Shown here: positions 9,583 to 18,419 of the stretch, piece by piece | Position numbering within the stretch: position 1 is the stretch's first letter | How the letters are laid out: the number at the start of each line of letters is the position of its first letter | Assembly (NCBI RefSeq): GCF_017874375.1 | Contig: NZ_JAGGLK010000002.1 | Span: forward strand, 434,001-498,000 | DNA: 64,000 nucleotides | Reading direction: 5' to 3' | Origin: Methanohalophilus levihalophilus | GTDB lineage: Archaea > Halobacteriota > Methanosarcinia > Methanosarcinales > Methanosarcinaceae | Made by a program: the position numbers and the translations under genes | The notes under the pieces: model-generated | The model's database searches: none | Told to the model about the DNA's origin: nothing | What the model saw: only the letters and a program-made list of their open reading frames with translations

Positions 9583-10704
9583 TTGCAAGAGAAAATCGTA
9601 ACAGAAGGCTTAGATGAGATAGGACAAGTATTTTTGAATCGCCTTATTAACTCGATTGAAGTAAAAGAGATACTTGCAAAAGATTATGGAGTTGAATACG
9701 ACCCTGTTAAGATTTTTGGTGCGAAATCAAATACAAAAAGACTCGTTTTACAAAAGCTATCTCCTGATTATATCGACTATGAAACCAAAAGTGAATCTGA
9801 GAAAAAATGGTTAAATTCAGTACATCAAGGAGCCATACAGGCACTTTATAGAGCAAATTTAGAAATTTTTAAAATAGACGATATATTTGGCTCTGACATT
9901 CCAAATGAACGAGAAATATTGTGGGATTCTTATTTGGAAAGAGAAGTTGCAATCATCCCAGATACATCTTCATTGATGGATGGCTTAATTACCAGACTAA
10001 TTGAAGATGAAGATTTTGATGAAGACAATACAGACCTATTTTTTTATCTGTCTCCAACTGTAATCAAAGAATTACAGAAACATGCAATGGGGAGGCAAAA
10101 GCAGCTAAAAGGCAATGAAAATGGAAATGAAGAACGATTGAAAAAGTTTGCTGATGAAAAAAGAAAAGCAAGAATTGCTTTGAGGACACTTGCAGAATTA
10201 GTCGAGTATAGAGACCAGAGAAAACTAAGAATAAAAATGATTGAAACCGATGAAGGAAAGAATGAAGTTGCAGATTGGAACATATTGCAGGAAGCTAAAT
10301 CTTTGAAAATTGATATGCCAAAATATTTTGTAACAAATGACTTGATTCAAAGTTCTCTAGCTGATTTACTTGGCTTAAAAACGAAATATATGTATCCAAT
10401 TCATCGACTAAAATTTGACGAAGTATCCATTGAGGGTCAGGAGGAAGTTGGTAAAGCACTGTATGATTTGGTTCTACAATTTGGAGAAATCATTATCTTA
10501 ACAGGCGATGAAAATGTGAAATTTACTCTACAATCCGATTGGCCAAATAAGATGTCTCCTTCATGGGTAAGGAAACTTTTATTCATCACAATTGACTCTG
10601 AGGACGAAGATTTTCTCGACAATTTTACTAAGACAATTAATCGAAATAGAAGTGCTTATGAAGAGATCGGCAGTTTTGATCCAAGATTGGACAGAATTGT
10701 CTAA
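9583..10704 (+). CDS. PIN-domain protein, probable ribonuclease
   Basis: 373 residues. The central part has a PIN-domain pattern: AIIPDTSSLMDGLITRL supplies the first acidic residue, a Lys/Glu-rich helical insert follows, then FVTNDLIQSSLADLLG supplies the later Asp. PIN domains are Mg-dependent RNases, but this protein is much longer than VapC toxins and has flanking regions I do not recognise. TTG 9583 is favoured because GGGGG lies six to ten bases upstream; an earlier in-frame TTG at 9538 has no such signal. The gene is clearly more AT-rich than its neighbours, suggesting horizontal acquisition. No antitoxin-like gene is beside it. Confidence 0.65.
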   Translation: MQEKIVTEGLDEIGQVFLNRLINSIEVKEILAKDYGVEYDPVKIFGAKSNTKRLVLQKLSPDYIDYETKSESEKKWLNSVHQGAIQALYRANLEIFKIDDIFGSDIPNEREILWDSYLEREVAIIPDTSSLMDGLITRLIEDEDFDEDNTDLFFYLSPTVIKELQKHAMGRQKQLKGNENGNEERLKKFADEKRKARIALRTLAELVEYRDQRKLRIKMIETDEGKNEVADWNILQEAKSLKIDMPKYFVTNDLIQSSLADLLGLKTKYMYPIHRLKFDEVSIEGQEEVGKALYDLVLQFGEIIILTGDENVKFTLQSDWPNKMSPSWVRKLLFITIDSEDEDFLDNFTKTINRNRSAYEEIGSFDPRLDRIV

Positions 10705-10760
10705 TCAAAAAATTTTATGCGAATTTGTTTAGTTGAGGATGCGACACAGGAGTCTCGAAT

Positions 10761-10890
10761 CAAAAAAAGAAAGCAAAATCAGGGATTAATCCCTGATAGC
10801 GCCTTTGTTGGCTGAGCTAACTGTCAGCCTGTAACGTGCGAGATAGCCCTTGACCTGTTTGACAAGGGGCTTGAAGTCCTTGCTTCTTTC
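10761..10890 (-). pseudogene. Detached copy of the ilvD 3' end and terminator
   Basis: This 130 bp block repeats 11941-12071, the last ~33 codons, stop and terminator of ilvD, in the same orientation with only a few differences. Read on the minus strand it encodes [20 protein letters not shown]... up to the ilvD C-terminus, with no upstream gene. The three base changes inside the codons are all in third positions and silent, so the copy was still under coding selection when it diverged. That points to an origin in a different ilvD allele, not recent decay. The terminator hairpin (10779-10796) is also kept, and the stop is TAA here against TGA in the full gene. Confidence 0.85.
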
Positions 10891-11030
10891 GCTCGTCCGT
10901 CCAGTTCTTCAAAAATAAGTTCAACAAGCAAAATAAAAAATTATTTAATGTATTGGACTTTATTTTGTCTGCATTCGGTAGTACATGGGGTTGAGCCGGC
11001 ATAGGTATGTGCCGGTTTGAAGTGATCTTT

Positions 11031-11351
11031 ATGGATGAATTTGATATTGAAGCAATTCTGCCTTTTTTGCGAAGTCTGGATAAAGAGGACATAACTCCCA
11101 CAAAGCATTTCCAGATAAGGCACGATTCCAGAAATACAAGTTCACATTTTCCTGATTAGGGATGCATTTGCGAAATACTGACAAACAGGAAAGCGGTTGG
11201 CGTCATAGATCAGGGGAATGAAAAGTTTAAAGTATATTATCGATTAAACTCCAAATACGATCTGATTGTGGTTTTCGCTGTCAAATCCAGCAGGACAAGG
11301 ATTGTGCTGGTAACTGCTTTCTTACAGCAGGCAACAAGGAGGGAGAAATGA
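11031..11351 (+). CDS. DUF4258-like protein with in-frame TAG at codon 43
   Basis: One frame of 106 codons is interrupted only by TAG at 11157-11159. Before it comes MDEFDIEAILPFLRSLDKED...HFQIRHDSRNTSSHFPD; after it GCICEILTNRKAVGVIDQGN and YYRLNSKYDLIVVFAVKSSRT. The H-x-x-x-R-x-x-R motif followed by a small beta-sheet matches DUF4258-type proteins, small RNase-toxin-like folds, and the pairing with a following DUF2283 gene is the usual one. The frame is clean on both sides of the stop. It is either a pyrrolysine-containing or read-through protein, or a pseudogene with a single lesion. The DUF2283 start codon follows one base after its TGA. Confidence 0.6.
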
Positions 11352-11352
11352 A

Positions 11353-11745
11353 ATGGATGTGAATAGCACTCACAGGAAAGAGGAATCATGGGACTATGAT
11401 TTTGTAAACGATAGTTTCTTTTCATATCCCAAAGAGGTTCCTGAAGGAGTGGAATATGTTACATCTATCGACTTCGATGGAATCATACTTGATGTCGGAT
11501 CGGACAATTCCGTACTGGGAGTTGAGATTCTGGATATATCAAAGAAGTTGAACGTTCCCAAAAGCAATATCCAGCATCCTGCAAATATGAAAATTGAAAT
11601 CGACGTTTCTAAGGAAACAATTGAAGTCAAACTGAGTTTTGCCCTTATTATGCGTAACAAACCAATTACCAGAACGGCTTTAGCATCCGGAGCCAATGAT
11701 CTTAACCTGGCTGTGGCATCTCAGGTACGAGCTGTTACTGCCTGA
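11353..11745 (+). CDS. DUF2283-like protein, probable partner of DUF4258
   Basis: 130 residues. The core (about 36-65: VEYVTSIDFDGIILDVGSDNSVLGVEILDISKKL) is the DUF2283 signature of paired beta strands ending D-x-x-x-x-V-G-I-E-I-L-x-A-S. DUF2283 proteins are commonly encoded immediately after DUF4258 proteins and are thought to act as their antitoxin or partner; that role is inference. An extra ~60-residue C-terminal extension (IEIDVSKETIEVKLSFALIMRNKPITRTALASG) is not part of the family. GGAGGG precedes the start. The pair sits between the two copies of the ilvD 3' end. Confidence 0.65.
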   Translation: MDVNSTHRKEESWDYDFVNDSFFSYPKEVPEGVEYVTSIDFDGIILDVGSDNSVLGVEILDISKKLNVPKSNIQHPANMKIEIDVSKETIEVKLSFALIMRNKPITRTALASGANDLNLAVASQVRAVTA

Positions 11746-11849
11746 GTCATTTTTTTGTTTTTGGCTCAGGTTTTCTTTCAGGTTCTAAATTCTTTAGAAG
11801 TGAACAGATGCAGGTTCATCTGTAGAAATTCTCATATGAATACATTATG

Positions 11850-11909
11850 AAACCACAGAGAACACGGAGTTCACAGAGAAGGTGAAGATCCTGTGTGAAT
11901 TCTGTGGTT
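11850..11909. repeat. Dispersed AACCACAGA inverted-repeat element
   Basis: AACCACAGA (11851-11859) pairs with TCTGTGGTT (11901-11909), and the interior contains further CACAGAG-like units. It is a relative of the copy at 14229-14297. It is non-coding and lies between the DUF2283 gene and the ilvD terminator. Probably a short dispersed palindromic repeat. Confidence 0.6.
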
Positions 11910-11958
11910 AATATGTGAAGTACAGCTTTTCTAAAAATCACAAAAAAAGAAAGCAAAA

Positions 11959-11977
11959 TCAGGGACTCAATCCCTGA
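11959..11977 (-). terminator. ilvD terminator hairpin
   Basis: TCAGGGA (11959-11965) and TCCCTGA (11971-11977) form a perfect 7 bp stem that overlaps the ilvD stop codon. On the minus strand it is followed by a T-rich run. The same structure is conserved in the detached 3' copy at 10779-10796. Confidence 0.6.
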
Positions 11978-13628
11978 TAGCGCCTTTGTTGGCTGAGCTT
12001 ACTGTCAGCCTGTAACGTGCGAGATAGCCCTTAACCTGTTTGACAAGTGGCTTGAAGTCCTTGCTTCTTTCCTCGAATTCTTCGTCGGAGATTGCAAGGT
12101 CCAGTTTTCTTCCGGGGATATCAATCTCGATGATGTCGCCTTCCTCGACCAGTCCGATAGGGCCTCCTTCGATGGCTTCAGGGGAAATGTGGCCGATACA
12201 TGGTCCGCGTGTACCGCCTGAGAACCTGCCGTCGGTTACAAGGGCAACGGAATCCGCAAGTCCCATGCCTGCGATTGCCGAGGTTGGTGAGAGCATCTCA
12301 CGCATACCGGGGCCTCCCTTTGGTCCCTCGTAGCGGATAACCACAACGTCGCCGGGTACGATTCTCTCTGCAAGGATGGCCTCCATGGCATCTTCCTCGC
12401 TTTCGAAAACCCTTGCAGGCCCGCTGTGCTTGAGCATCTTCGGGTCCACTGCGGACTGCTTGATAACCGCTCCGTCCGGTGCAAGAGTGCCCTTGAGTAC
12501 TGCGATTCCGCCTTCCTCATGCAGCGGGTTCTCAAGGGTTGCGATAACGTTCTTATTGGTCTCCGGATTGACAATGACAAATGCATCAAGGTTTTCCCCG
12601 ATGGTTTTTCCGGTGACTGTCTTCTCATTAAGGTTAAGCTTTGGTTTGAGACGCTGCAGGATCGCCTGCACGCCACCCGCACGGTCGAAATCCAGCATGT
12701 GCTTGTCGCCGCCCGGTCTCAGGTTAATCAGGTGCGGAGTGGTCTTGCTGAGCTCATCGAAGGTCTCAAGGGTCAGCTCAAGGCCGAAAGCGTGTGCAAT
12801 TGCCGGCAGGTGAAGGGTAGTGTTTGTACTTCCACCGATTGCCATGTCAACCATGATGGCATTCTCGAGGGATTTGTCGGTAACGATTTCCCTTGAAGTC
12901 GTACCTTCCTTGACAAGCCCGACAATTCTCTCACCGGACGCTTTTGCAATGTGAATCTTCCTTGCATCCACAGCATGACCGGTTGCACAGCCCGGAAGGC
13001 TCAGTCCAAGGGCCTCGCTCATGCATGCCATGGTGTTGGCAGTAAACATTCCGGCACAGGAGCCTGCACCTGCACAGGAAACATCCTCCAGTATCTTAAG
13101 ATCCGCGGCAGTTGCCTTGCCTGTTCTCTTCTCCCCGATTCCCTCAAAAACGGAAACCAGATCACGTGGTTCATCATCTGCATATCCGGGGAGCATAGGT
13201 CCTCCGGTAACCACGATAGTCGGAAGATCAAGTCTTCCGGCTGCCATAATATGGCCAGGTGTAATCTTGTCACAGGCAGTAATCATAACCATCCCGTCAA
13301 GCTGATGGCCTTCAATCATAAGTTCAATGGAATCCTCGATTGCTTCACGGCTTGGGAGGGAATACTTCATCCCTGCATGTCCCATTGCAATACCGTCACA
13401 GATTCCAATTGTGTTAAATTCAAAAGGAACTCCCCCGGCATTCCTGATGCCGTCTTTGACCGCTCGTGCTATTTTGTCAAGGTGGATATGTCCGGGAACA
13501 ATCTCTGTCCAGGAGTTCACTACAGCGATGAACGGCTTGTCCATCTCAGAGTCTGTAACACCGGTAGCCTTCAGGAGAGACCTGTTCGGTGCTCTCTCAT
13601 CACCTTTTTTGATCATGTCACTTCTCAT
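11967..13628 (-). CDS. ilvD: Dihydroxy-acid dehydratase
   Basis: 553 residues, full length for the family. IlvD converts 2,3-dihydroxy-isovalerate and 2,3-dihydroxy-3-methylvalerate to the 2-oxo acids for valine, leucine and isoleucine. Visible signatures are [16 protein letters not shown] at the start, the cluster cysteine segments [11 protein letters not shown] and [19 protein letters not shown], and the C-terminal [22 protein letters not shown] segment with the catalytic serine region. ATG 13628 fits the family start (MRSDMIKKG). It is transcribed alone, divergently from the SnoaL-like gene. Its 3' end is duplicated 1.2 kb further on. Confidence 0.95.
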   Translation of the reverse strand: MRSDMIKKGDERAPNRSLLKATGVTDSEMDKPFIAVVNSWTEIVPGHIHLDKIARAVKDGIRNAGGVPFEFNTIGICDGIAMGHAGMKYSLPSREAIEDSIELMIEGHQLDGMVMITACDKITPGHIMAAGRLDLPTIVVTGGPMLPGYADDEPRDLVSVFEGIGEKRTGKATAADLKILEDVSCAGAGSCAGMFTANTMACMSEALGLSLPGCATGHAVDARKIHIAKASGERIVGLVKEGTTSREIVTDKSLENAIMVDMAIGGSTNTTLHLPAIAHAFGLELTLETFDELSKTTPHLINLRPGGDKHMLDFDRAGGVQAILQRLKPKLNLNEKTVTGKTIGENLDAFVIVNPETNKNVIATLENPLHEEGGIAVLKGTLAPDGAVIKQSAVDPKMLKHSGPARVFESEEDAMEAILAERIVPGDVVVIRYEGPKGGPGMREMLSPTSAIAGMGLADSVALVTDGRFSGGTRGPCIGHISPEAIEGGPIGLVEEGDIIEIDIPGRKLDLAISDEEFEERSKDFKPLVKQVKGYLARYRLTVSSANKGAIRD

Positions 13629-13728
13629 ATGATAACCTCAAAAAACTCCACGACGTAATATCCTATACGATTAAACTATAAGTACGCTATGACAAATTAT
13701 TTTCTTACCAATGGGAGGTACGGAAAAC

Positions 13729-14112
13729 ATGGCAATTGATCTGGAAACAAACAAGGAAAATGCAATCGCATTTTACAGGACAGCATACATGGGAAATCCA
13801 ATGGAAGCCGTAGAAAAATATGTCGGTGACGACTACATCCAGCATAACCCTCTGGTGGGGAACGGCAAAGAGGCATTTATCGAATATTTCAAACAAATGG
13901 CAAAAGAATATCCCGATAAAAGTATTGAATTTGTCCGTGCGGTTGCAGAAGGCAATCTGGTATCGCTTCACACGCATCAAATCTGGCCGGATGATGAGGA
14001 ATACGTAACCATGGATTTCTTCAGGTTTGACGACAATGGCAAGATTGTGGAACACTGGGACGCAGTACAGCAAATACCGGAAACTACCAAGAATGGAAAT
14101 ACCATGTACTGA
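13729..14112 (+). CDS. SnoaL-like/NTF2-fold protein
   Basis: 127 residues. The pattern AIAFYRTAYMGNPMEAVEKYVGDDYIQHNPLVGNGKEAFIEYFKQM, then VSLHTHQIWPDD and DFFRFDDNGKIVEHWDAVQQIPE, is typical of the SnoaL-like branch of the NTF2/cone-fold superfamily (predicted aldol-condensation or cyclase-like enzymes). His and Asp residues in YIQHNP and EHWDAVQ line the usual pocket. GGGAGGT at 13712-13718 serves ATG 13729, so the earlier in-frame ATG 13711 is not used. A TATA-like AAACTATAAG lies about 55 bases upstream. True substrate unknown. Confidence 0.75.
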   Translation: MAIDLETNKENAIAFYRTAYMGNPMEAVEKYVGDDYIQHNPLVGNGKEAFIEYFKQMAKEYPDKSIEFVRAVAEGNLVSLHTHQIWPDDEEYVTMDFFRFDDNGKIVEHWDAVQQIPETTKNGNTMY

Positions 14113-14228
14113 AACAACTTTTCAACTAACACAGAAACTGTCTGTTCGCTCTCCATATTATTTCTGAAATTGGATGCCATTATATAGTTAGAAATAGCTG
14201 ATTTTCACCGTACTATGTACATCACTAT

Positions 14229-14297
14229 AAACCACAGAGAGCACAGAGTTCGCAGAGTATTACACTTTCTTTGTGCTCTCTGTGTCCTCTGTGGTTT
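14229..14297. repeat. Palindromic AAACCACAGAG repeat element
   Basis: AAACCACAGAG (14229-14239) is perfectly matched by CTCTGTGGTTT (14287-14297), and the interior continues the pairing with repeated CACAGAG/CTCTGTG units, so the whole 69 bp could fold into one long hairpin. It occupies the 271 bp gap between the SnoaL-like gene and the radical SAM gene. A diverged relative lies at 11850-11909. Similar palindromes are known as dispersed repeats in various genomes. Confidence 0.7.
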
Positions 14298-14383
14298 TAT
14301 TTATTCATGTTTGTTCTCACGAGGATTTCTAGAGTCTGATTTTCAGGAGATTTATTTATAGTGAATCCCCAGTTCTATTCCTT

Positions 14384-16072
14384 ATGAGAACTGTGATCGT
14401 AGACGGCTATGTTGACGAGCCGGCCTGTTTCGGTGTACCCCCCTACATTTCACCATACATTCGCTATATCGCTGGGGCACTGGTGGAATCCGGGCAAAAG
14501 ACTGACGACATATTCTACTTCACAATCGACCAGCTACGTCTTCCCGGTTCATCGGATTTCTCAGTCATCAGGGAAGCCGATCTTGTAATCATACTGGCCG
14601 GTATGACGGTTCCCGGCAAGTATCTCCGGTCAACGCCAATAACTCCTTCTGAAATTGATTATCTTTGCAAGAACTCAAAGGGAATCAAAATTCTGGGAGG
14701 ACCTGTCCGGCTTGGCTACAGCAAGGAAGGCGGCCAGAAAGCTACAGGTCTCACCCTTCAGGACAACACATACCTTGCTTCCGGGGACATTGAAGCCTTT
14801 GTCAGCGATCTGTTTGATGAATCCGGAAAACTTGTCTCTCCCGATTCAATTGACTCAAGATTCAGGACAACCGACGAAATTGCAAAATGGTCTCAAAAAG
14901 GGGCATTCATAATTGAGCAACATCCTGATTTTCCCAATGTCATGTGTGAAATGGAAACTTACAGGGGTTGTGGCAGGGATGTCCACTGCACTTTCTGCAC
15001 CGAAAGCTCCTACGGAAGTTCGGATTACAGGAACGTCAGGGATGTAATCTCAGAAGTCGAACAACTTTATTCCTTCGGTGCAAGATTCTTCAGAATCGGC
15101 AGGCAACCTGACCTCTTTTCCTACCAGTCAATGGACATTGGCGATTCAGTCAGGAAACCGGATGTTGAAGCACTGAAATTGCTTTACAGTGGCATCAGGT
15201 CAGTTGCACCTGATCTTAAAGTATTGCACATGGACAATGCCAACCCTCTCACAATTGCAACCTATCCGGACGAATGTCGGGAAATCATGAAAACCATCGT
15301 GAAATATCACACCAGTGGTGACATTGCGGCAATGGGTATGGAAAGTGCTGACCCTGCGGTAATCAAGGCTAACAATCTGAAAGCATATCCGGATCAGGTT
15401 TTCGAAGCCATCAAAATTATGAATGAAATCGGGGCAAAGCGAGGTTCTTCCGGTTTACCCGAACTGCTTCCCGGCCTTAATTTCGTCCACGGGCTTCCCG
15501 GCGAAAGTAAGAATACCTTCAAGCTGAACTACGATTTCCTGAAAAACGTGTTGTACAGCGACCTGCTGCTGCGCAGGATAAACATCAGGCAGGTGATGGC
15601 ATTCCCTTCAACCCCTCTGGAAAATATGGAGCTTCCCTCATATCCGAAACAGTTTTCAAAATACAGGGAAAAAGTCCGTAAGGAAATTGATCTGCCGATG
15701 CTCAGGAAAGTCGTACCAAAAGGAACAGTTCTGAAAGATATCCTGTGCGAAGTTGTGAATGAAGGAAAGGGAAGTTTCTGGACTTCAGGAAGGCAGATGG
15801 GGACTTATCCCCTCCTGATACAGATTCCCGAAAAACTACCTCTCTGGCAGTTTCTCGATGTGATGGTTACAGGCCATGGTTTCCGTTCAATTGCCGGGGT
15901 TCCGTATCCCCTTGACATCAATACTGCATCCGGCAGACTGATGAAAGAAGCCGGGATTCTGCCCTCTGAAATAGCTGCAATCCTGAGGCTCCGACCTTTC
16001 AAAAACAAGGTCGATGCAATGGAAAAAGTTCCCGGAATCTCCGGGAAGAAATCATTTGTTACGGTTTTGTAA
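14384..16072 (+). CDS. Radical SAM protein with C-terminal helix-hairpin-helix
   Basis: 562 residues. The N-terminal ~150 residues have a Rossmann/B12-binding-like pattern (MRTVIVDGYVDEP..., ADLVIILAGMTVPG, IKILGGPVRLG). The radical SAM core follows from about 185; its cluster cysteines are Cys196, Cys202 and Cys205, spaced C-x5-C-x2-C instead of the usual C-x3-C-x2-C. Downstream are GARFFRIGRQPDLF, MGMESADPAVIKANN and FVHGLPGES, typical of the barrel. The last ~50 residues (INTASGRLMKEAGILPSEIAAILRLRPFKNKVDAMEKVPGIS) resemble helix-hairpin-helix DNA-binding units. This is probably one of the archaeal radical SAM families of unknown substrate. Its stop lies five bases from that of the convergent nucleotidyltransferase. 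Confidence 0.8.
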   Translation: MRTVIVDGYVDEPACFGVPPYISPYIRYIAGALVESGQKTDDIFYFTIDQLRLPGSSDFSVIREADLVIILAGMTVPGKYLRSTPITPSEIDYLCKNSKGIKILGGPVRLGYSKEGGQKATGLTLQDNTYLASGDIEAFVSDLFDESGKLVSPDSIDSRFRTTDEIAKWSQKGAFIIEQHPDFPNVMCEMETYRGCGRDVHCTFCTESSYGSSDYRNVRDVISEVEQLYSFGARFFRIGRQPDLFSYQSMDIGDSVRKPDVEALKLLYSGIRSVAPDLKVLHMDNANPLTIATYPDECREIMKTIVKYHTSGDIAAMGMESADPAVIKANNLKAYPDQVFEAIKIMNEIGAKRGSSGLPELLPGLNFVHGLPGESKNTFKLNYDFLKNVLYSDLLLRRINIRQVMAFPSTPLENMELPSYPKQFSKYREKVRKEIDLPMLRKVVPKGTVLKDILCEVVNEGKGSFWTSGRQMGTYPLLIQIPEKLPLWQFLDVMVTGHGFRSIAGVPYPLDINTASGRLMKEAGILPSEIAAILRLRPFKNKVDAMEKVPGISGKKSFVTVL

Positions 16073-16077
16073 TTGAT

Positions 16078-17238
16078 TCACTTGTAGTCAGGGTTAAAAA
16101 GTGTTTCCTGCACCTTGGCTCCACTTTTAATCGCAACTTCAGGCCAGATCTTCACGTCTGAATGGACCGTAACATCATTTCCGATGTTCACACGGGGTCC
16201 GATTACAGTCCCGTTTTCCAGGCTGCAATTCTGGCCGACAACAGTATTGCTGTCAATTACCGATCCTGAAACATTACAGTTCTTACCGATGGTAACATCA
16301 CTGTAAATGTACGAGGATAATATCCTGCATCCGTCTTTTATTACACAGTTGGCAGCGATTGTGGTGTATGGGCCTATGAGTACATTGTCTCCTATGGTAG
16401 TGTTTTCCCCGAGAACTACAGGGCCCACAACCGCACTGTTGGAACCAATCACCACATTATTGCTAATCTTAAGAGGGCCGACAATACGTGCATTCTTGGC
16501 ATTGAAATGTCCTTCAATTGAAGTTCCGGGCATGGTTTCAAGCATCCAGCGCTGGGCCTGCCGGTAAGCCTGTGGGTTGCCCACATCGGTCCAGTGGCCT
16601 CTCACCAGAAGCCCGTTAATCCGGATATTTTCCTCAAGGAATTTCGGGAACAGGTCCTTTGCAAAGTCAAACTGTTTTCCTTCAGGAATCCAGTCAAAAA
16701 TTTCAGGCTGGCACATATAGATACCAGTACTGGCGAGGTTGCTGAATATCTCACCAGGCCCGGGTTTTTCAAGAAATCGACTGATTCGGTTACAAACATC
16801 CATGTCAGCGATACCAAATTCCCTTGGATCGTCAATGGAGAGTAATCCTATGGTTATCATTGCATTATTGCTCTCGTGGAAGCGAAACATGTTCCGGAGT
16901 TCCAGATCCATTACGTGATCCCCGCCGACAACTATGAACGGTTCACCTTTCAGGTATTTTTCGGCGTTTTTCACACCGCCTGCAGTACCAAGTTTCTCGT
17001 CTTCGTAAACGTAGTCTATGTGTACCCCGAACATACTGCCGTCGCCGAGTTGCTCCTCAATTTTCTCGGCCATATATCCCACAGTGATTACGATATCGTT
17101 AAAACCTTCTTTTGATAGGTGTTCTATAAGGTGAACAAGTGAAGGTTTGTTGGTAATAGGAATATTTGGTTTTGGTCTGTCAAAAGTTAAGGGCCTGAGA
17201 CGTGTCCCCTCCCCGCCGCACATTATACAGGCTTTCAT
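16078..17238 (-). CDS. Sugar-1-phosphate nucleotidyltransferase with left-handed beta-helix
   Basis: 386 residues. The nucleotidyltransferase domain begins with the signature CGGEGTRLRPLTFDRPKPNIPI (GGxGTRLRPLT...PKP) and includes VVGGDHVMDLE, the metal-binding Asp region. From about residue 250 to 370 there are hexapeptide repeats (IGSNSAVVGPVVLGENTTIGDNVLIGPYTTI), forming a left-handed beta-helix. This build matches archaeal mannose-1-phosphate guanylyltransferase/glucose-1-phosphate thymidylyltransferase-like enzymes that make NDP-sugars for glycans. The exact sugar cannot be read from the sequence. A 39 bp gap separates it from the OB-fold gene at 17278. Confidence 0.87.
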   Translation of the reverse strand: MKACIMCGGEGTRLRPLTFDRPKPNIPITNKPSLVHLIEHLSKEGFNDIVITVGYMAEKIEEQLGDGSMFGVHIDYVYEDEKLGTAGGVKNAEKYLKGEPFIVVGGDHVMDLELRNMFRFHESNNAMITIGLLSIDDPREFGIADMDVCNRISRFLEKPGPGEIFSNLASTGIYMCQPEIFDWIPEGKQFDFAKDLFPKFLEENIRINGLLVRGHWTDVGNPQAYRQAQRWMLETMPGTSIEGHFNAKNARIVGPLKISNNVVIGSNSAVVGPVVLGENTTIGDNVLIGPYTTIAANCVIKDGCRILSSYIYSDVTIGKNCNVSGSVIDSNTVVGQNCSLENGTVIGPRVNIGNDVTVHSDVKIWPEVAIKSGAKVQETLFNPDYK

Positions 17239-17277
17239 GTTTTTGATGATGTTTGTAATTCTTTAAAATAATACCGA

Positions 17278-17670
17278 TCAAGTGTTTTGAAGGAGAATAA
17301 TATCGTTTTTATTTTCGAGTATAATTTCTTTTTCTCCCTTGTATTCATCCAGTTTCCCGGTAATTTGCAGCACATCTCCCTCATTTATAATATTATCAAT
17401 TTCCCCGGCACCGGCGTTTTCTGGAACAAATACTTTGATTAACCACGAATCGTAATCAACTGTCAGGATAAGGTGTTCTCCTGTTCTTGTAAGTGCTTTT
17501 TCGTAAACAACACCTTCGATGGTTACGACAGTTCCAATTTCGGTTTCTTCAGAAAGTAATTGCCCTGTTTTTCCATTGATTGAATTGGGATAAATTGTGA
17601 GATAAGCAGTCATCAGGGAAAGCACTGCCATGAGGAGGAGAATCACTACGATCTTTTCTTCTTTTTCCAA
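17278..17670 (-). CDS. Membrane-anchored OB-fold protein
   Basis: 130 residues. An N-terminal helix (about 8-27, IVVILLLMAVLSLMTAYLTIYP) anchors the protein, followed by an OB-fold-like beta barrel: IGTVVTIEGVVYEKALTRTGEHLILTVDYDSWLIKVFVPE...INEGDVLQITGKLDEYKGEKEIILEN. This matches archaeal single-domain nucleic-acid-binding OB-fold proteins, here tethered to the membrane. Ligand unknown. It is on the same strand as the nucleotidyltransferase that follows and could be cotranscribed with it. Confidence 0.65.
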   Translation of the reverse strand: MEKEEKIVVILLLMAVLSLMTAYLTIYPNSINGKTGQLLSEETEIGTVVTIEGVVYEKALTRTGEHLILTVDYDSWLIKVFVPENAGAGEIDNIINEGDVLQITGKLDEYKGEKEIILENKNDIILLQNT

Positions 17671-17709
17671 ATTATCGCCTTAGGGATACTTATAGATGTT
17701 AAACCACAA

Positions 17710-18282
17710 TCAGTTTAAATTTTCAATGGTTTCTTCGATTAATTCCTCAATGTCGTCAAAATCCCCTGATTGAACTGTATTTAGTATGATTGCATAGCTG
17801 TATATTCTCCAAAACCAGAAGAAAATGAGGAATATTTCTACTACAAAAAAACTCTGTGTGAGGTGTAATCTTGAATAATTCCAAATAACGAGATCATTTG
17901 GATTGGATGTTGTGTACAGTCCAAAGAGAAAAACAATTAGCAAACCAGACAATACAAATTTTCCTATTTTATATATCATCTTTTCATCTGATAGGAGCTT
18001 AGAAATGGCTTCATCTTTCTGCTGCCAATCATCAGTGTAATCCATTATTATTTCTAATGATTCCTCTTCACTTCCGACATCTGGTGTTTTGCAAAAATCT
18101 TTAATATCTTCGAATAGCTCAAGCGCTCGATCCCTTCGGTAGTCCTTTAGATTTTTCTTAAAGTTCTGGATTTTATCATTTAAATCTCTTTGAAGAAAAA
18201 TGACCCATATAGTTGCCAATGAAGGCACTAAAATAGCCGTTAGCGTTAGTATCTCCTTTGCTTCTAATGCGTAAAGTGCCAT
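17710..18282 (-). CDS. Uncharacterised membrane protein
   Basis: 190 residues, not recognised. There is an N-terminal hydrophobic helix (about 10-28), a charged cytoplasmic stretch of about 75 residues with coiled-coil character (DLNDKIQNFKKNLKDYRRDRALELFEDIKDF), two further helices (about 112-130 and 143-163), and an acidic tail. AT-rich compared with the nucleotidyltransferase region; likely accessory. Confidence 0.55.
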   Translation of the reverse strand: MALYALEAKEILTLTAILVPSLATIWVIFLQRDLNDKIQNFKKNLKDYRRDRALELFEDIKDFCKTPDVGSEEESLEIIMDYTDDWQQKDEAISKLLSDEKMIYKIGKFVLSGLLIVFLFGLYTTSNPNDLVIWNYSRLHLTQSFFVVEIFLIFFWFWRIYSYAIILNTVQSGDFDDIEELIEETIENLN

Positions 18283-18419
18283 GTATTCAATAAAACATCT
18301 GCGATATATCTAGTTTTCTAGTTATTAACATTGGGCAACAGGCATTTTTAATTCAATAGTTGTTTTGCTCTGGATGATGCTAGATAGAAGGTGTCCACTT
18401 TATTTCGATTAGCAGGTGG

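Noticed and set aside
12426-12896. Long open frames opposite ilvD
   Set aside because: They mirror the codon pattern of ilvD on the other strand, lack ribosome sites and have no domain-like sequence.
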